A stretch of 64,000 nucleotides of DNA from CAYMPH01 sp964392365 (GTDB lineage Bacteria > Spirochaetota > UBA4802 > UBA5550). How positions within the stretch are numbered: the stretch's first letter is position 1; each line of letters begins with the position of its first letter. The stretch lies in assembly GCA_964392365.1 (NCBI GenBank), contig CAYMPH010000004.1, positions 219,725-283,724 on the forward strand. Direction: 5' to 3'. Below, one piece after another: positions 26,564 through 35,200 of the stretch. The notes under the pieces are model-generated. The model worked only from the letters and a program-made list of their open reading frames with translations, did no database searches and was not told the origin of the DNA. A program made the position numbers and the translations under genes.

Positions 26564-26941
26564 ATGGCAGAAGAACAGACAACAATTATTATTGAAATTA
26601 AAGAGCTCGTCGGGAAAGCAGCAGATTATTTTGCAGACGGCTACAGACTCGTGCAGATTTGCGCAGTTAAACTTACCGAACATATAGAACTCAATTATTC
26701 GTTTGATAAGAATTATAAATTCGTTAATCTCAGACTTATAATACAGCCGGAAGATGAAATTCCAAGCATCAGCATGGTCTGCTGGAGCTCATTCATTTAC
26801 GAAAATGAAATTCATGATCTCTACGGCATTAATATTAAAAACATTAACATCGACTACAAGGGGCATTTCTACAGAACAAGCGTCAAAGCGCCATTTTCAA
26901 TACTTAAAGGCGCAGCTGCCCCTAAAATAGATAAGGAATAA
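26564..26941 (+). CDS. echD: Ech hydrogenase subunit D (NuoC-like)
   Basis: This 125-residue protein lies between the small and large subunits. It corresponds to the 30-kDa NuoC family, recognised by the block SMVCWSSFIYENEIHDLYGINIKN near residue 80 and the closing FYRTSVKAPF. It has no cofactor and stabilises the large subunit. It starts seven bases after echC and ends one base before echE. It is short compared with NuoC of complex I, as is usual for Ech complexes. Confidence 0.9.
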   Translation: MAEEQTTIIIEIKELVGKAADYFADGYRLVQICAVKLTEHIELNYSFDKNYKFVNLRLIIQPEDEIPSISMVCWSSFIYENEIHDLYGINIKNINIDYKGHFYRTSVKAPFSILKGAAAPKIDKE

Positions 26942-26942
26942 T

Positions 26943-28022
26943 ATGGGAAAAAGAACTGTAATTCCATTCGGCCCGCAGCATCCTGTTCTACCGGAACCGA
27001 TACATTTAGATCTGATAACAGAAGATGAAACTGTTATAGACGCAATACCAGCTATCGGATACGTGCATCGCGGTCTTGAGAAAATGGTTGAAATTAAAGA
27101 CTATGTAGAATTTGTTTATGTAGCTGAAAGAGTCTGCGGAATATGCAGCTGTATGCACGGTATGTCATATTGCCAGGCTATAGAAGAAATTATGAAGGTG
27201 GAAGTTCCACAGAGGTCACTTTATCTTAGAACCATCTGGGCGGAACTGTCGAGAATGCACAGCCATATACTCTGGCTTGGACTTGCAGCAGATGCATTCG
27301 GTTTTGAAAGCCTGTTTATGCATTCATGGAGGCTCAGGGAAACAATTCTTAAAATATTTGAAGATACCACAGGCGGGCGTGTCATATTCAATATTATGAA
27401 AATAGGCGGAGTCAGGCGCGATATAGAGAATTCCGTTCTTAAAGGAATTTCTGAAACACTTTTAAAACTGCAGGTTGAATTAAAAGAAATAACCAGCGTA
27501 TTTTTAAGAGATTATTCCGTGCAATCCAGGCTCGTAGGCGTGGGTGTTCTTACTAAAGAGGATGCTTACACTCTCGGCGCTGTCGGACCAATGATGCGAG
27601 CAAGCGGCATTCCAATTGATATGAGAACTCTCGGCTATGCTGCCTACGGGAACCTTGACTTTCATCCGATTACAGAAGATGGCGGAGACTGTCATAACAG
27701 GTGTGCAATCAGGGTTAAAGAATTATTTCAATCTATAGATTTAATAAACCAGTGCATTGGTAAAATTCCGGACGGTGCTCATGAAATTAAAGTTACAGGA
27801 GCTCCTAACGGAGAATATTTCATGCGGGTTGAACAGCCGCGCGGGGAGGTAATATACTATGTCAAGGGGAATGGCACCAAATTTCTCCAGAGATTCAGGG
27901 TCCGTACTCCTACATTTGCTAATATCCCGCCAATGGTAAAAATTATGAAAGGTTCGCAGATAGCTGACGTTCCGAATATAATTCTAACCATAGACCCGTG
28001 CATCAGCTGCACAGAGAGGTAA
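26943..28022 (+). CDS. echE: Ech hydrogenase subunit E ([NiFe] large catalytic subunit)
   Basis: This 359-residue protein has both nickel-binding CxxC pairs intact: Cys65 and Cys68 in ERVCGICSCMHG, and Cys353 and Cys356 in DPCISCTER at the C-terminus. This shows a working [NiFe] hydrogenase rather than a complex I subunit, in which these Cys are lost. Other group 4 features are IPFGPQHPVLPEPIHLDL, GYVHRGLEKM, AELSRMHSHILWLG and GEVIYYVKGNG. The C-terminus ends three residues after the last Cys, so no maturation peptide needs removal, as in Ech enzymes. Maturation genes (hyp) are not in the window. Confidence 0.96.
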   Translation: MGKRTVIPFGPQHPVLPEPIHLDLITEDETVIDAIPAIGYVHRGLEKMVEIKDYVEFVYVAERVCGICSCMHGMSYCQAIEEIMKVEVPQRSLYLRTIWAELSRMHSHILWLGLAADAFGFESLFMHSWRLRETILKIFEDTTGGRVIFNIMKIGGVRRDIENSVLKGISETLLKLQVELKEITSVFLRDYSVQSRLVGVGVLTKEDAYTLGAVGPMMRASGIPIDMRTLGYAAYGNLDFHPITEDGGDCHNRCAIRVKELFQSIDLINQCIGKIPDGAHEIKVTGAPNGEYFMRVEQPRGEVIYYVKGNGTKFLQRFRVRTPTFANIPPMVKIMKGSQIADVPNIILTIDPCISCTER

Positions 28023-28027
28023 ACCGG

Positions 28028-28423
28028 ATGATTATTTTCACAATGACAAAAACAGTATTAAAAAGCTTCTTCCGGCCTTCATATACTGTTAAATATCCGA
28101 AAGTCAAAAAACCATTCTCTGATATATACAGAGGAAAAATTATCAACAATATTGAGAAATGCACCCTGTGCAGATTATGCGCAATTAAATGCCCGACACA
28201 GGCATTAAGGGTTGATAAGCCGGCATTTGAGTGGGAAATAAACGCACTGTCCTGTATAACATGCGGCTACTGTGTTGAAGTCTGCCCTAGGAAATGTTTA
28301 AGCATGATCAATACCTATTCAGTATCAGTTACATCAAGAACTGACAGCATCTTTTTAATGGTGCAGCAGCCTGCTACTGCAGCTCCATCAGCAGAAACAG
28401 AGAATAACCCGGAAACAGTTTAA
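28028..28423 (+). CDS. echF: Ech hydrogenase subunit F (2x[4Fe-4S] ferredoxin-like)
   Basis: The start is best placed at the ATG at 28028 (131 residues), five bases after the echE stop and behind AGAGG. The ATG at 27998 lies inside the end of echE. Two tandem cluster motifs are CTLCRLCAIKCP and CITCGYCVEVCPRKC, so it is a NuoI-like electron entry subunit accepting electrons from ferredoxin. The last 30 residues are a Ser/Ala/Pro-rich tail, unusual but unstructured. It is the last gene of the operon and is convergent with the HTH regulator gene 14 bases downstream. Confidence 0.93.
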   Translation: MIIFTMTKTVLKSFFRPSYTVKYPKVKKPFSDIYRGKIINNIEKCTLCRLCAIKCPTQALRVDKPAFEWEINALSCITCGYCVEVCPRKCLSMINTYSVSVTSRTDSIFLMVQQPATAAPSAETENNPETV

Positions 28424-28437
28424 GCCTTTTTTTATTA

Positions 28438-29358
28438 TCAGACTGAATTTTTTATTATTCTGCCTGAACCTGTAAAGTCATAATCGCCAAGCCATTCCAC
28501 AGACTTCCTGAATTCCGGAGAGCTTAAATTTTCAATAAATTCCTGAATATCTTTCCTGAAAAATGTATCCTTGCGTATTACCATATCAAAACTTTCCTTC
28601 ATAAGCGGAGTAAAAGGCAGACCGAAAATTTTAGACACTGCAACAGTAGCAATTCCAGCATCAGCTTCTCCTGAAAGAATTTTAAGTCCCACCTCAAAAT
28701 GAGTAAAAACCTCATCGCTGTACCCTCTTATATTCTTGGCAGAAATACCTTTCTCTGAGAGCAGGCGATCAATGTAGATTCTTGTACCGGAACCTGACTG
28801 ACGGTTGATGAATTTTATCTTATTTTCTGATATGGTCTTAAATGATATATTTTTTTTAAGACCGATAGACGGAGACGTAAGAAAACCAACTTCACGCAAA
28901 AACAGATGAACCATGGCTATTTCTCCGCCTCCGGTTATTTCTTTTATTGAGTCAATATTGTATTCTCCTGTAATGGGATCAGCGAGGTGGCACCATGCTA
29001 TATCTGTCATGCCGCTCCCAAACATCCTCAGGCCTTCAGTGCTTCCTGTATTGGATGAAAAAATTATAAAATCAGAAGACATCTGTTTTGTTTGATTGAT
29101 TAATATTTCGAGGATGGGATCATTACTTCCTGCTGCAAGAATGCACATGGAGTTTTTCCCTATTTCATTTTTATCCGCAACTGCATTCTTTTTTGAATCT
29201 GAAGTGATCCAATCATCTATGAGGTGTTTTACAAAGATCCATTTGCCTGTCACACGGGTGCATGGGATTTTTTTCGCCTTAATCAGAGCATAAACCTGTT
29301 TTTCGTTTATTCCAAGATATTCAGCAACATCTTTAGTATTCATGTTTTCAGACTGCAT
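28438..29358 (-). CDS. HTH (excisionase-type)/substrate-binding-domain regulator, probably tungstate/molybdate responsive
   Basis: The start is placed at 29358 (306 residues, MQSENMNTKDVAEYLGIN), since the longer frame to 29490 encodes an implausible hydrophobic leader. Residues 7-60 are a MerR/excisionase-family DNA-binding domain (VAEYLGINEKQVYALIKAKKI, WIFVKHLIDDWI). Residues about 75-300 are a periplasmic-binding-protein-like domain (PBP_like) with NRQSGSGTRIYIDRLL. In related proteins this domain binds an oxyanion such as molybdate or tungstate. It is divergent from two TupA-type genes, so control of them is likely (inference). The 236 bases between the divergent starts should contain its operator. 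Confidence 0.82.
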   Translation of the reverse strand: MQSENMNTKDVAEYLGINEKQVYALIKAKKIPCTRVTGKWIFVKHLIDDWITSDSKKNAVADKNEIGKNSMCILAAGSNDPILEILINQTKQMSSDFIIFSSNTGSTEGLRMFGSGMTDIAWCHLADPITGEYNIDSIKEITGGGEIAMVHLFLREVGFLTSPSIGLKKNISFKTISENKIKFINRQSGSGTRIYIDRLLSEKGISAKNIRGYSDEVFTHFEVGLKILSGEADAGIATVAVSKIFGLPFTPLMKESFDMVIRKDTFFRKDIQEFIENLSSPEFRKSVEWLGDYDFTGSGRIIKNSV

Positions 29359-29594
29359 CCTGCAACCCCCGCAAAAATTCTTATTAGATATAAAAAACAT
29401 TACTATATAAATAATTACAGCATTTTTTAAAAAAACAGATAATTTTAGAAATTTTATGAAAAAAAATAACAATATAGAAAATAGTAGCAAATTATAACTA
29501 AAAATAACAAATATTCCTCAATTAATCTTGACAAGTGTATAAAATTTAAAAATTTCTATATTATATTCAATTAATAAATAATCCAGGAGAATTA

Positions 29595-30458
29595 TTGATG
29601 AGAAAAACACTCCACATAATGATTTCGGCACTACTTCTAACTTTAATTATGACTATTACATCATATGCAAAAAATGACAGGCTCGTTACAATCAGCACAA
29701 CCATCGGACCGGTTGATGCAGATATTATTGATCTTCTTGAAAATGAATTCGAAAATGAAACCGGCATCCAGGTAAGGCACGTTTCAGCCGGTACCGGCGC
29801 AGCACTTGAGACAGCTAAAAACGGCGGTATCGACCTTGTTGTTGTGCACGCAAAATCTCTTGAGGAAAAATTTGTCAAAGACGGATTCGGCACAGAAAGA
29901 ATTCCTCTTATGTATAATGATTTTGTCATTGTAGGACCGGGCTCTGACCCCGCAGGTATAAAAGGCATTAAAAATGCTGCCGAAGCATTTAAAAAAATCT
30001 CTGAAAAAAAAGCTTCGTTTATCACACGAGGAGATAAGTCCGGTACACACGTTGCTGAAATGGTAATCTGGGATAAAATCGGAATCAAGCCTGAAGGAGC
30101 ATGGTACAAAGTTTACGAAAAAGGCTCTGAAGGAAATTTCTCAACCCTGAAATATACCGATCAAAATGCTTCATATACAATCATAGACAGAGCCACAGTG
30201 CTCTCTCTTAAAAAAGAACTAAAGATTGAAGTACTTGTAGAAAATGATGATATACTTTTAAACTACATCAGCCTGATTCCTGTTAACCCGTTTAAAATTA
30301 AAAAAGTGAACAAGGATGACGCAATGAAATTTGTTAAGTGGCTTACTTCACCGGAAAAAGGGCAGAAGATCATTAAAAATTTCGGGATTGATAAATACGG
30401 GAGTCCAATGTTTTTCCCTAATTCAAAAGAATGGAAACAAGCCAATAAATCAAAATAA
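29595..30458 (+). CDS. TupA-like periplasmic oxyanion-binding protein, divergent paralogue
   Basis: This 287-residue protein has a Sec signal peptide (hydrophobic 8-22, then SYAKN). The fold is that of tungstate-binding TupA. The ligand-binding opening TTTSTQDSGLL is replaced by STTIGPVDADII, while the later block FITRGDKSGTHVAEMVIWDKIGI and DRATVLSL are kept. The changed first loop suggests a different or modified ligand. It starts behind CAGGAG and is followed after 18 bases by a canonical TupA gene. No permease (TupB) or ATPase (TupC) gene is in the window, so transport partners must be elsewhere or the protein may serve as a sensor. Confidence 0.82.
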   Translation: MMRKTLHIMISALLLTLIMTITSYAKNDRLVTISTTIGPVDADIIDLLENEFENETGIQVRHVSAGTGAALETAKNGGIDLVVVHAKSLEEKFVKDGFGTERIPLMYNDFVIVGPGSDPAGIKGIKNAAEAFKKISEKKASFITRGDKSGTHVAEMVIWDKIGIKPEGAWYKVYEKGSEGNFSTLKYTDQNASYTIIDRATVLSLKKELKIEVLVENDDILLNYISLIPVNPFKIKKVNKDDAMKFVKWLTSPEKGQKIIKNFGIDKYGSPMFFPNSKEWKQANKSK

Positions 30459-30476
30459 AAATTAAAGGAAAAAAAC

Positions 30477-31346
30477 ATGATAAGCAGAAAAAAATTTATT
30501 TTAAAAACAGCCGCATTATTAATCACTATAGCTGTTCCATTATTTTTAGCAACATCAGCAGAATCATCACCAAAGAGTAAAAATTTAATACTTGCAACAA
30601 CTACCAGCACACAGGACTCAGGTCTTCTTGATGTACTTATACCAATGTTCGAAAAAAAGACCGGATATTTTGTTAAGACAATAGCAGTTGGCTCAGGCCA
30701 GGCTATGGCTATGGGCAAGAAAGGTGAAGCTGATGTGCTTCTGGTCCATTCTCCAGATGCAGAAAAAACTTTTATGAAAGAAAATCACGGAATCTCCAGA
30801 AAGCTCGTAATGCATAATGACTATATTATAATTGGCCCGGAAACAGACAATGCTAAAATTAAAGGCTCAAAAAAATCTTCTGATGCTTTCAAAAAAATTG
30901 CAGATTCAAAATCATTATTTCTATCAAGAGGTGACAATTCAGGAACCCATTCAAAAGAAAAAGCTATATGGAAATCAGCCGGAATAAAATATGTTGGAGA
31001 AAAATGGTACCTTGAAACGGGACTAGGAATGGGACAGACAATCGGTGTTGCTGCAGAAAAGAAAGGATATACTTTAGCTGATAGAGGTACATATCTTGCA
31101 CTTTCTAAAAATCTGAAACAGCCGATACTTGTTGAAGGAGATGCTCAGTTACTGAATATATACCATGTTATAGAAGTTAATCCCAAAAAAAATTTAAAAA
31201 TAAATTCAGACGGCGCTAAGGCTTTTGCTGATTTCATTGTTTCAAGTGAAGTTCAGGCTGTTATTAAAACATATGGGATTGATAAATTCGGCTCTGCTCT
31301 TTTCTTTCCTGATGCAGGAAAAAAAGAAGAGTCATTAGGAAAATAA
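30477..31346 (+). CDS. tupA: tungstate ABC transporter substrate-binding protein
   Basis: This 289-residue protein has an N-terminal export signal (MISRKKF then hydrophobic to about 28; one Arg, so Sec more likely than Tat). Canonical TupA blocks are ATTTSTQDSGLLDVLIP, VGSGQAMAMGKKGEADVLLVHSP, MHNDYIIIGP, LSRGDNSGTHSKEKAIWKSAGI and YTLADRGTYLAL. The TTTS and RGDNSGTH segments form the oxyanion site. It is the second of two tandem binding-protein genes and is followed by a good terminator. A tungstate supply would suit tungsten oxidoreductases or formate dehydrogenases, none of which is in the window. Confidence 0.9.
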   Translation: MISRKKFILKTAALLITIAVPLFLATSAESSPKSKNLILATTTSTQDSGLLDVLIPMFEKKTGYFVKTIAVGSGQAMAMGKKGEADVLLVHSPDAEKTFMKENHGISRKLVMHNDYIIIGPETDNAKIKGSKKSSDAFKKIADSKSLFLSRGDNSGTHSKEKAIWKSAGIKYVGEKWYLETGLGMGQTIGVAAEKKGYTLADRGTYLALSKNLKQPILVEGDAQLLNIYHVIEVNPKKNLKINSDGAKAFADFIVSSEVQAVIKTYGIDKFGSALFFPDAGKKEESLGK

Positions 31347-31352
31347 ATTGTA

Positions 31353-31384
31353 AAAGCCCTGTTTAATGCAGGGCTTTTTTTATA
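31353..31384 (+). terminator. Rho-independent terminator after tupA
   Basis: AAAGCCCTG (31353-31361) pairs with CAGGGCTTT (31369-31377) around a seven-base loop. The T-run continues to about 31382. It starts seven bases after the tupA stop. Confidence 0.88.
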
Positions 31385-31474
31385 ATTTTTTTATTTTATT
31401 TTGACAGATGCTGATTTTTATAGATATATTACATTTATCCATTTTTAATTTTAAAATTTTTACAGGAGAATATC

Positions 31475-31684
31475 ATGAAAATCAGCGCAAGAAATCAATT
31501 AAAAGGCAAAGTAAAAAAAATTGTTCCAGGTTCAGTAAATTCTGAAATTTACATTGAACTTCCAGGCGGTTCAGAAATTGTTTCAATAATAACAAAGTCT
31601 TCAGCTGAACATCTCAATCTCAAGGAAGGCTCATCAGTATATGCAATAATTAAAGCATCCAATGTTATGATTGGTGTAGACTGA
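31475..31684 (+). CDS. Mop-type molybdate/tungstate-binding protein (molbindin)
   Basis: This 69-residue protein is a single TOBE/Mop domain (SARNQLKGKVKKIVPGSVNSEIYIELPGG, then VYAIIKASNVMIGVD). Family members assemble into hexamers that store or buffer molybdate or tungstate. A CAGGAG site precedes the ATG. It follows the TupA genes but is separated from them by a terminator, so it has its own promoter within 31385-31474. The context supports a role in oxyanion homeostasis. Confidence 0.92.
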   Translation: MKISARNQLKGKVKKIVPGSVNSEIYIELPGGSEIVSIITKSSAEHLNLKEGSSVYAIIKASNVMIGVD

Positions 31685-31733
31685 TCCTTTATTTCATTAG
31701 TAATTATTAATTCAGATAGAATGAATGATGATA

Positions 31734-31772
31734 AACCTGCGGCATGCTGAATATGCTGCAGGTTATTTTTTA
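31734..31772 (+). terminator. terminator after the Mop gene
   Basis: AACCTGCGGCAT (31734-31745) pairs with ATGCTGCAGGTT (31753-31764) with one mismatch, around a seven-base loop, and a T-run follows. It lies 50 bases after the Mop stop and just before the 3' end of the convergent SH3-domain gene. Confidence 0.8.
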
Positions 31773-31796
31773 AAGATATTGAAAATCCAAAAGATA

Positions 31797-32474
31797 TTAT
31801 CTTGAACTCATCTCCCTGTCACTGAAACCAAGACATGGGGAAAATGATATAGTACCGTAGAGTTTATCAGCTTTCTTTCTGACAATAAACTTTACATCAG
31901 TTATTTTCCTTGTAAATTTTTCCTCTTTCTCTGCTACAATGAATCCTTTTGATTCTCCATTTAAAATTAATATTATAGCATCGTAATCATCGCCTTCTTC
32001 AGTTTTAAAAGTACCGGTAAATTTTGCTTCTCCGCTGCCGTGAAGTAAACATGATCCTTCGAATGCCGTCTCCGAAGATATCTCTATTTCCATTTCATCT
32101 GAACGTTCATCATCGTTCAGCTGGAAGCCGAATCGTTTTCCTAAAAGATTATATATCATTCCTGGATGTCTTTCCTGTTCCTGCGTTTTCAGAAATCCGC
32201 CAAAAGCCCATCCGGTTTTATCTTTCCATTTTATTTTTGACCATTTGCCTGTTTTGCCTGCTATTGAAATTTTTTCAGGCTTCTCTTCAAGCAGAAGCAC
32301 CTCCTCTCCTATAGAAATAAGAGAAATTGCTTTGCCTTTAACATCAGGCTTTTCGCGCATCATCAATCCGGATTTCGCTCCCACATACCTGAGATTATCA
32401 GATTCTGCTGAAACTGAATATACAATAAAAATGCAGGAGAAAATTGCGATTGAAACAGATAATATTTTTTTCAT
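31797..32474 (-). CDS. exported SH3-domain protein
   Basis: This 225-residue protein has a Sec signal peptide (hydrophobic 5-22, then SAESDN). A bacterial SH3 domain follows at about 28-95 (YVGAKSGLMMREKPDVKGKAISLISIGEEV and WSKIKWKDKTGWAFGGFL), a fold that usually binds cell-wall peptides. The C-terminal part (about 105-225) is an unassigned mixed domain. The gene has GGAGA before the ATG. No enzyme domain is present, so it may be a wall-binding or adaptor protein. The neighbouring minus-strand VWA-protein gene is upstream. Confidence 0.72.
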   Translation of the reverse strand: MKKILSVSIAIFSCIFIVYSVSAESDNLRYVGAKSGLMMREKPDVKGKAISLISIGEEVLLLEEKPEKISIAGKTGKWSKIKWKDKTGWAFGGFLKTQEQERHPGMIYNLLGKRFGFQLNDDERSDEMEIEISSETAFEGSCLLHGSGEAKFTGTFKTEEGDDYDAIILILNGESKGFIVAEKEEKFTRKITDVKFIVRKKADKLYGTISFSPCLGFSDREMSSR

Positions 32475-32609
32475 TGATGTCTCCTGAAATACCTGAATAG
32501 ATAAAATTCTGAAACAGCAATTTAAAATGTGAGTTTATTCTGTAATTTTACAAGAACTTTTCTTTTATCATCAGACTGATTCTTTTTGTTAGAAGATATG
32601 AATCAACCT

Positions 32610-32630
32610 CCCCTCCCATCGAGGGAGGGG
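32610..32630. other. GC-rich 8-bp hairpin after the VWA gene
   Basis: CCCCTCCC (32610-32617) and GGGAGGGG (32623-32630) form a stem with a five-base loop. On the minus strand it lies about 39 bases beyond the VWA-protein stop. No T-run follows, so it is a possible Rho-dependent or weak terminator, or part of a small repeat. Confidence 0.4.
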
Positions 32631-32668
32631 AAAAGAACTTTTAGGCCAGTCTCCACAGGGGATGAGTA

Positions 32669-33775
32669 CTAATTAATGTTAAACTTTTTATCCTTAGCCT
32701 GGTCCTGAATAATTTTTATAACAGCACTGTCAAAAGTATCTGTTTCATTTTTCTGCTGTTTTGAATCAAGATATTGTCTTCTTTTAATATTCAAATTTTC
32801 GATTTCTTTCTGAATTTTTTTCCTTTCTACTGATTTGCCTTTAACATATTTCTCAACATCACTTTTACTATAATTAGACATTGATGAAGGCATATCTGAT
32901 TTCTTTAAACTTTCCAGCTTCAATCCGCCCTTTTCATAAGCATCAACCATATCCCAAGATGATGAATTATAGCCTGAAGATGATTTTGCAACTGACCTGT
33001 TTATTCCTGCAGCAGGAGCTGATTCTTCAGCCAATTTATCCTGTACAGCCTGCCTTCCCTGTTTCAATTCCCCTTCGTATCCATATGGAACATATGTTGA
33101 ATTTAGCCTGTTGCCAAGATCCAGAATTGTTCTGTCATACGGCGTATCAATTTCACAATGATTGCTGTTATGATCAATATTCACAAATCTTCCGCACGCA
33201 AGATCAGAGCCGTTTTTCCAGCCGGATCTGATTCCCTCCTCACTTGAACCGCAGAAAACTGTATTTACAATCACGCCCATTCTGTTTGCTAGAGAAACAG
33301 CATTTCTATAATCGAAATACCCCTGAGTAAACGGCTCGTTGCCTGCAATTACTATTATTTTCAGATCGCCTTTTGAATCAGACCATCTGAGATTTCTAAG
33401 CGAAGTATCTATTACCTGTCCGCAGTACTCATCTCCGCCATTTGTTCTAAGACTGAAAAGCTTTTCAGAAATTAAATCAAGGTCGCCTGTAAATGCAGTA
33501 ACCAGCCTGATATGACCTTCACTTCTCGGAATATAGTCATTCCCATACTCATACAAAGCCACTTCGAGAACAGCATGCCTTCCATCTTTTTTCATTCTGT
33601 TCAGCTCATTAACTATCCGCCAGATATGAGTTCTTGCCTGGTTGATGAGCCCATCCATGCTGTTGCTTGTATCAAGCAGAATTGCAAGCTGAATTTTACT
33701 GTCTTGTGCAGCATATAAATTACCTGAAAACAGAAATACAGAAGCTATAAAAAATCTGATAAAATATTTTTTCAT
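32669..33775 (-). CDS. exported von Willebrand factor A-domain protein
   Basis: This 368-residue protein has a signal peptide (hydrophobic 8-22, ending LYAAQDSK). A VWA domain covers about 25-240. Its MIDAS begins LAILLDTSNSMDGL (DxSxS), with the later Thr in LRTNGGDEYCG and Asp in VIAGNEPF-type segments. The remainder (about 240-368) is a charged, helical region with a Lys/Glu coiled coil (KGKSVERKKIQKEIENLNIKRRQ). VWA proteins bind partners through a metal ion. A strong GGAGG site precedes the ATG. Structured repeat copy A lies between it and the sigma/anti-sigma genes. A link to the regulon of that sigma factor is plausible but unproved. Confidence 0.85.
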   Translation of the reverse strand: MKKYFIRFFIASVFLFSGNLYAAQDSKIQLAILLDTSNSMDGLINQARTHIWRIVNELNRMKKDGRHAVLEVALYEYGNDYIPRSEGHIRLVTAFTGDLDLISEKLFSLRTNGGDEYCGQVIDTSLRNLRWSDSKGDLKIIVIAGNEPFTQGYFDYRNAVSLANRMGVIVNTVFCGSSEEGIRSGWKNGSDLACGRFVNIDHNSNHCEIDTPYDRTILDLGNRLNSTYVPYGYEGELKQGRQAVQDKLAEESAPAAGINRSVAKSSSGYNSSSWDMVDAYEKGGLKLESLKKSDMPSSMSNYSKSDVEKYVKGKSVERKKIQKEIENLNIKRRQYLDSKQQKNETDTFDSAVIKIIQDQAKDKKFNIN

Positions 33776-34004
33776 ATTATTCCTCCATAATTGATTTATA
33801 ATATAGATGGAGGTGGTCAGAAAAAAGTTCCCTGGATTTTGATTTTTTTTACCTTATCGACCGGCCCCTTTCCCTTATTAAGGGTAAGGGGAGAAAAACG
33901 ATGCCTCGACTTCGCTCGGCATTCGTTACTTCAGTTGTAATGCTCCGACCCTAAAAATCAAAACAAAGCTATTGAAACAAGGCTCTGACCCTCAATTTAA
34001 AACT
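33776..34004. other. intergenic stretch with hairpins before structured repeat copy A
   Basis: No gene is seen here. CCCCTTTCCCTT (33865-33876) and AAGGGTAAGGGG (33880-33891) form a hairpin with one mismatch. ATGCC (33901-33905) and GGCAT (33918-33922) form a second. The 13-mer at 33981-33993 (GGCTCTGACCCTC) recurs inverted at 59679-59691. The composition differs from neighbouring AT-rich spacers, so this may be the remains of mobile DNA. Confidence 0.45.
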
Positions 34005-34197
34005 AGCCGGTGCCTTTAAAACCGGCTATATAGTTCCAGTTTCAAACAGCATTTAGTAAATTTTTTAATTAAAAAGGAAAAGTTTTGTTTCAGGTACAGG
34101 CACTTAGGCCTGCGCCGATGAGCAGGCGGAGGGGAGTGGAGTCTCGAGGAGAGGGGACAGCCAAGACTGTACCCTCTCCTCGAGATATTATAACACT
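34005..34197 (+). repeat. structured intergenic repeat, copy A (putative RNA)
   Basis: In order it has hairpin I (GCCGGT/ACCGGC, from 34006), CAAACAGCATTTAG (34043-34056) and an A/T-rich spacer. Then come CACTTAGG and hairpin II (GCCTGC 34108-34113, loop GCCGATGA, GCAGGC 34122-34127). AGTGGAG leads into long hairpin III, whose 14-bp perfect arms are 34142-34155 and 34172-34185, followed by ATAACAC. Three other copies in the window share this plan. Stems change in both arms together while loops and linkers are kept. Confidence 0.8.
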
Positions 34198-34246
34198 GCA
34201 AATCTAAAGTGATAGTTCAATTGAACTTACATCAAGTGAATACAAT

Positions 34247-35200
34247 TTATTTCTTCAAAATCAAATCAATAAAAATAAAATCACTTTTTTTCCCTGTGAT
34301 TATATATTTACTGACCGATCCGGTAATATCATCAAAAAATGCATCCGATTTATTAAACGGCAGCGAAATAGAAATTTTATTATTATCCCGATATAAAATT
34401 TTTCCCTGATATTTATTTATGATAGAATCGATGCTGCTGCCGGATGGTTTGAAAAATTCATCCCCTTTAGCTTTGTCAGAGCTTTCAGCTCTCGATTTCC
34501 GCATAGAACTTTTACTGACAGGTGCTTCTTCTTCAGAACTCTTAAACATACCGGATTTGCTTTTTTGAGATGCAGAAATGCCCTCGCTTTCCATAATTTT
34601 CTTATCTTCATGTTTTTCTTCCATTGCAGATACAGGAGAATTATCATCTTTTTCCACATTATTAATTTCTCTGTTTGAATCTGAAAACTGCAATGAATCA
34701 GTTACTTTTTTCTTTTTAGCCTGTGTTTCTTTTTTTACAGCTGCCGAAGGTTTAAAATCTTTATGATCCTGCTTCTCAACCGGATATTCGTTCCGGTTTT
34801 CAGTAGTTTTAAATGAATCTGCAGTTTTAAAATTCTCAGAAAGAAATTCATGCGGCCTGTAAACTGCTATTATGATAACAGACAGAATAACTGCAAGAGC
34901 AGGACGCAATACTATGGGTCTATTTACTGCATTGATGAAAATTTTTATTATAGATTCTTTTTTTACAATGATATTTTCTTTTTCCATTTTTGAATGAAGT
35001 TTTGCAAGAAAATCCGACGGAGCTTTCATTTCAGGAGCGCGTTCCAGCAGCTGTTTGATTTTAACAACTTCATTATATTTAACAGAGCATTTTGCGCAGC
35101 CGGTTATATGAAGAAGAAGTTCCTGTTTCTGCTTATCTTTAAGTTCGCCGTCTGCAAGAGCGTTGATCAGAATTATAGATTTACTGCAATCCATATCCAC
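34247..35200 (-). CDS. anti-sigma factor with zinc-finger domain and one membrane helix
   Basis: This 317-residue protein has an N-terminal anti-sigma zinc finger (Cys5, H31-x3-C35-x2-C38 in LLHITGCAKC). One membrane helix lies at about 97-115 (RPALAVILSVIIIAVY). A long, highly charged Ser/Lys/Glu linker (about 120-250) leads to a small C-terminal domain (about 255-317). It would hold the upstream ECF sigma factor at the membrane until a signal triggers release. The ATG at 35200 has GAGGG upstream at good spacing and overlaps the sigma gene by 20 bases, a classic coupled sigma/anti-sigma pair. The extracytoplasmic domain is unassigned. Confidence 0.85.
   Translation of the reverse strand: MDMDCSKSIILINALADGELKDKQKQELLLHITGCAKCSVKYNEVVKIKQLLERAPEMKAPSDFLAKLHSKMEKENIIVKKESIIKIFINAVNRPIVLRPALAVILSVIIIAVYRPHEFLSENFKTADSFKTTENRNEYPVEKQDHKDFKPSAAVKKETQAKKKKVTDSLQFSDSNREINNVEKDDNSPVSAMEEKHEDKKIMESEGISASQKSKSGMFKSSEEEAPVSKSSMRKSRAESSDKAKGDEFFKPSGSSIDSIINKYQGKILYRDNNKISISLPFNKSDAFFDDITGSVSKYIITGKKSDFIFIDLILKK

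Noticed and set aside
27998..28027. Upstream start for echF
   Set aside because: It lies inside the end of echE. The ATG at 28028 has AGAGG and correct spacing.
29359..29490. Longer N-terminus for the HTH/binding-domain regulator
   Set aside because: The extension is a hydrophobic, AT-rich translation that would put a membrane helix before a DNA-binding domain.
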